Assembly (NCBI RefSeq): GCF_001854865.1
Contig: NZ_MDDW01000026.1
Span: forward strand, 192,127 to 200,053
Reading direction: 5' to 3'
Origin: Rhizobium sp. LCM 4573
Lineage (GTDB): Bacteria > Pseudomonadota > Alphaproteobacteria > Rhizobiales > Rhizobiaceae
DNA: 7,927 bases
A model generated the notes under the pieces. It did no database searches. It saw only the letters and a program-made list of their open reading frames with translations, and was not told where the DNA came from. How positions within the stretch are numbered: the first letter of the stretch is position 1; each line of letters opens with the position of its first letter. The translations under genes were made by a program, and so were the position numbers. Shown one piece after another: positions 6,251-7,927 of this stretch.

Positions 6251-7465
6251 ATGAACTGGCTCGCCTCCGATAACTCCATCCCGGTTCTACAGCAGAACCT
6301 TCGGCATTTAAGGGTTTTTCTGGCCGTGGTGGAGACGGGCTCGGTAACCAGGGCGGCCGAACTTTGCCATGTGTCGCAGCCAGCGGTGACGCAGGCGCTT
6401 TCGAAGATCGAGCGGAGCATCGGCATCAGCCTGTTCGACCGCACCACGCAAGGCCTGTTCTCCAACAGGGCGGGCCAGCAGCTTGCGACGCGGGTTAGGC
6501 GCGCCTTCGGCTATCTCGATCCCGCGCTGATTGACCTCTCGCCACGGCTTCGCATCACCGCAACCTCGGCACAGCTCCAGGCGCTGGTCGCTGTCCGCGA
6601 GGCGGAAAACTTCACCCTCGCCGCACGGCGTCTCGGGCTTGCCCAGCCGACCGTGCATCGGGCTGTCAGCCAGTTGGAGCAGGAGGCCGCGCGCCCGCTT
6701 TTCGAACGCACCTCCTACGGCATTGTGGCGACGCGGCCGGCCCAGGCGCTTGCCCAGGCGGCACGGCTGAGTTTCGCTGAACTGGCGCAGGCCGAGGCCG
6801 ACCTTGCCGACCTCACGCGCGCGGAAGCCGGGCGAATCGTGATCGGCTCGCTGCCGCTTTCGCGCTCCTACATGCTTCCCAAGACAATTTCCCGTTTTCG
6901 CAAGCTGAGGCCTAACCTGCCGATCCATATCATGGAGGGACGATATGCCGATCTCCTGCAGGGGCTGCGGCGTGGCGAGATCGACTTCCTTATCGGCGCG
7001 CTACGCGATCCCGTGCCCATCGGGGACGTCGAGCAGGAAGAGCTTTTCTCCGATACCGTCGTCATCGTCGCGGGTTTGAACCATCCGCTGGTGGGAAGAT
7101 CCGATATTACGCTGGACGAACTGGCCTTCTGTCCCTGGATCGTGGCGCAGGCCGGTACTCCGACCAGGAAGCATTTCAACGAGCTGTTCGCTTCCCTGGG
7201 AAACCGGGCACCGAGAAGCATCGTGGAGTCCGGTTCGCTGATCCTGATGCGCGAGCTCCTGGACGAGAGCGATCATCTCGGCTGCGTCTCCTATCTTCAG
7301 GCCAAGGCGGAAATCGCGCGTGGGCTGATGACGGCATTGGACATCGACCTTAGCCACACGTCGCGTCCGATCGGCCTTACTTTCCGGCACGGATGGATGC
7401 CGACCATCGCGCAACAGCAATTCCTGGATCTACTTCGCGACGTCAGGCCCGGGCGGGATCGATAG
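6251..7465 (+). CDS. LysR-type transcriptional regulator with two tandem N-terminal HTH domains
   Basis: 404 residues, about 100 longer than a standard LTTR. The extra length is a second winged helix-turn-helix. The first spans about 17-78 (LRVFLAVVETGSVTRAA, then VSQPAVTQALSKIE and LFDRTTQG), the second about 106-166 (LQALVAVREAENFTLAA, then LAQPTVHRAVSQLE and LFERTSYG). Both keep the recognition-helix pattern QPxVxxA(L/V)SxxE and the wing LF(D/E)RT, so both look functional. An effector domain follows (about 194-395, starting GRIVIGSLPLSRS) that resembles the GbpR-like LTTR group. The ATG directly follows the dehydrogenase TAA with no gap; GGTGAG in the end of that gene is the likely ribosome binding site, so translation is coupled. 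It probably controls the divergent catabolic operon and its own unit from 5190-5371, with a pathway metabolite as co-inducer (inference). Confidence 0.93.
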   Translation: MNWLASDNSIPVLQQNLRHLRVFLAVVETGSVTRAAELCHVSQPAVTQALSKIERSIGISLFDRTTQGLFSNRAGQQLATRVRRAFGYLDPALIDLSPRLRITATSAQLQALVAVREAENFTLAARRLGLAQPTVHRAVSQLEQEAARPLFERTSYGIVATRPAQALAQAARLSFAELAQAEADLADLTRAEAGRIVIGSLPLSRSYMLPKTISRFRKLRPNLPIHIMEGRYADLLQGLRRGEIDFLIGALRDPVPIGDVEQEELFSDTVVIVAGLNHPLVGRSDITLDELAFCPWIVAQAGTPTRKHFNELFASLGNRAPRSIVESGSLILMRELLDESDHLGCVSYLQAKAEIARGLMTALDIDLSHTSRPIGLTFRHGWMPTIAQQQFLDLLRDVRPGRDR

Positions 7466-7491
7466 GCTGGCAAGATCCGCCTATATTTTTT
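7462..7491 (+). terminator. Intrinsic terminator of the dehydrogenase-lysR transcript
   Basis: ATAGGC (7462-7467) pairs with GCCTAT (7479-7484). Two further GC pairs, GG 7469-7470 with CC 7477-7478, form past a bulged T and leave a 6-base loop. A run of six T follows at 7486-7491 after one A. The stem contains the lysR stop codon (TAG 7463-7465) and overlaps the stop of the convergent gene (7481-7483). The T-run is on the plus strand only, so it terminates rightward transcription. Confidence 0.75.
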
Positions 7492-7888
7492 CCGTCTCAG
7501 ACGCGGCCTGTTCGTCTGCCTTGTCTCCGATCCGTTCTGCCTGCTGAGCAAGGCGCTCGCTCAACATACGCAATTGCTTCTCTTCCAGCTTTTCGATGCC
7601 GACGAATTTATTTTGCGCGTGGGTTGCCAGGATCAGTTCATCGAGCTTGGCTTGCAATGCCTTTCCGTCGCGGTTCTGGCTGTTCTGAAGCACGAAGACC
7701 ATCAGAAAGGTGACGATCGTCGTTCCGGTATTGATCACGAGCTGCCAGGTCTCGGAAAATCCGAAGAACGGCCCGGAGACCGCCCAGATGAGAACGACCA
7801 CCACTGCGAAGGTAAAGGTGACGGGTTTGCCCGACCGTTCCGCAACCGCGGCGGCAAATCTCGTGAAGAAGTTCAGTCGCGTTTCCAT
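7481..7888 (-). CDS. Small membrane protein of the 'low-affinity iron permease' family
   Basis: 135-residue integral membrane protein resembling the bacterial proteins grouped with the low-affinity iron permease family (fungal Fet4-related name). Two hydrophobic segments are visible, about 22-42 (PVTFTFAVVVVLIWAVSG) and 47-68 (TWQLVINTGTTIVTFLMVF), with the family-typical QNSQNRDGKALQAKLDELI just after the second. The remaining C-terminal half (about 78-135) is charged, Gln/Glu/Lys-rich and probably helical or coiled coil in the cytoplasm. Iron transport has not been firmly shown for such short bacterial members, so the function is uncertain. The start at 7888 (METRLNFF) has GGAG about 9 nt upstream; an in-frame TTG at 7903 is less likely. 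It converges on lysR with 15 nt between the coding ends and appears unrelated to the catabolic genes. Confidence 0.8.
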   Translation of the reverse strand: METRLNFFTRFAAAVAERSGKPVTFTFAVVVVLIWAVSGPFFGFSETWQLVINTGTTIVTFLMVFVLQNSQNRDGKALQAKLDELILATHAQNKFVGIEKLEEKQLRMLSERLAQQAERIGDKADEQAASETEKI

Positions 7889-7927
7889 CTTGCATGACTC
7901 CAAAAACAGGCGGATGCCAACATTTTG

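Overview
The window reads as a high-GC alphaproteobacterial chromosome or megaplasmid segment, most likely Rhizobiales. This rests on strong GC codon bias, purine-rich ribosome binding sites, a tripartite tricarboxylate transporter (TTT) binding protein, and a small 'low-affinity iron permease' of a type common in rhizobia. No rRNA, tRNA, CRISPR or mobile element is visible. Coding density is very high, and the only sizeable non-coding stretch is the 182-bp divergent region at 5190-5371.

Minus strand, 5189 down to 1 (running off the left edge): a tightly packed catabolic operon. In transcription order it holds a PIG-L-fold hydratase (GalB type), a two-domain type I (VOC) extradiol ring-cleavage dioxygenase, a 4-carboxy-4-hydroxy-2-oxoadipate aldolase (GalC/LigK type), a 4-oxalomesaconate tautomerase (GalD/LigU type), a 2-pyrone-4,6-dicarboxylate (PDC) hydrolase (LigI type), and the start of a TctC/Bug-type periplasmic solute-binding protein. 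Gene junctions are -8, 1, 21, 30 and 37 nt. Together the four lower-pathway enzymes form the known gallate / protocatechuate 4,5-cleavage route: PDC -> 4-oxalomesaconate -> its tautomer -> 4-carboxy-4-hydroxy-2-oxoadipate -> pyruvate + oxaloacetate. The solute-binding protein suggests uptake of the aromatic acid or of PDC.

Plus strand, 5372-7465: a 6-phosphogluconate-dehydrogenase-like NAD(P) oxidoreductase (DUF1932 type), followed without a gap by a 404-residue LysR-type regulator carrying two consecutive N-terminal helix-turn-helix domains. These two genes diverge from the catabolic operon and probably supply its control and one redox step. A compact intrinsic terminator at 7462-7491 ends this unit and overlaps the stop codons of the regulator and of the convergent iron-permease-like gene (7481-7888, minus).

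The most interesting part is the combination. A gallate/PDC lower pathway normally sits next to a type II (LigAB/GalA/DesB) dioxygenase. Here the only visible ring-cleavage enzyme is of the unrelated type I family, and the position of its near-invariant second-sphere His (His200 of homoprotocatechuate 2,3-dioxygenase) is a Tyr, while the iron ligands and the other active-site residues I could align are kept. With the non-LigC-type dehydrogenase and the double-HTH regulator, this looks like a variant aromatic-acid pathway whose initial substrate cannot be assigned from sequence alone.
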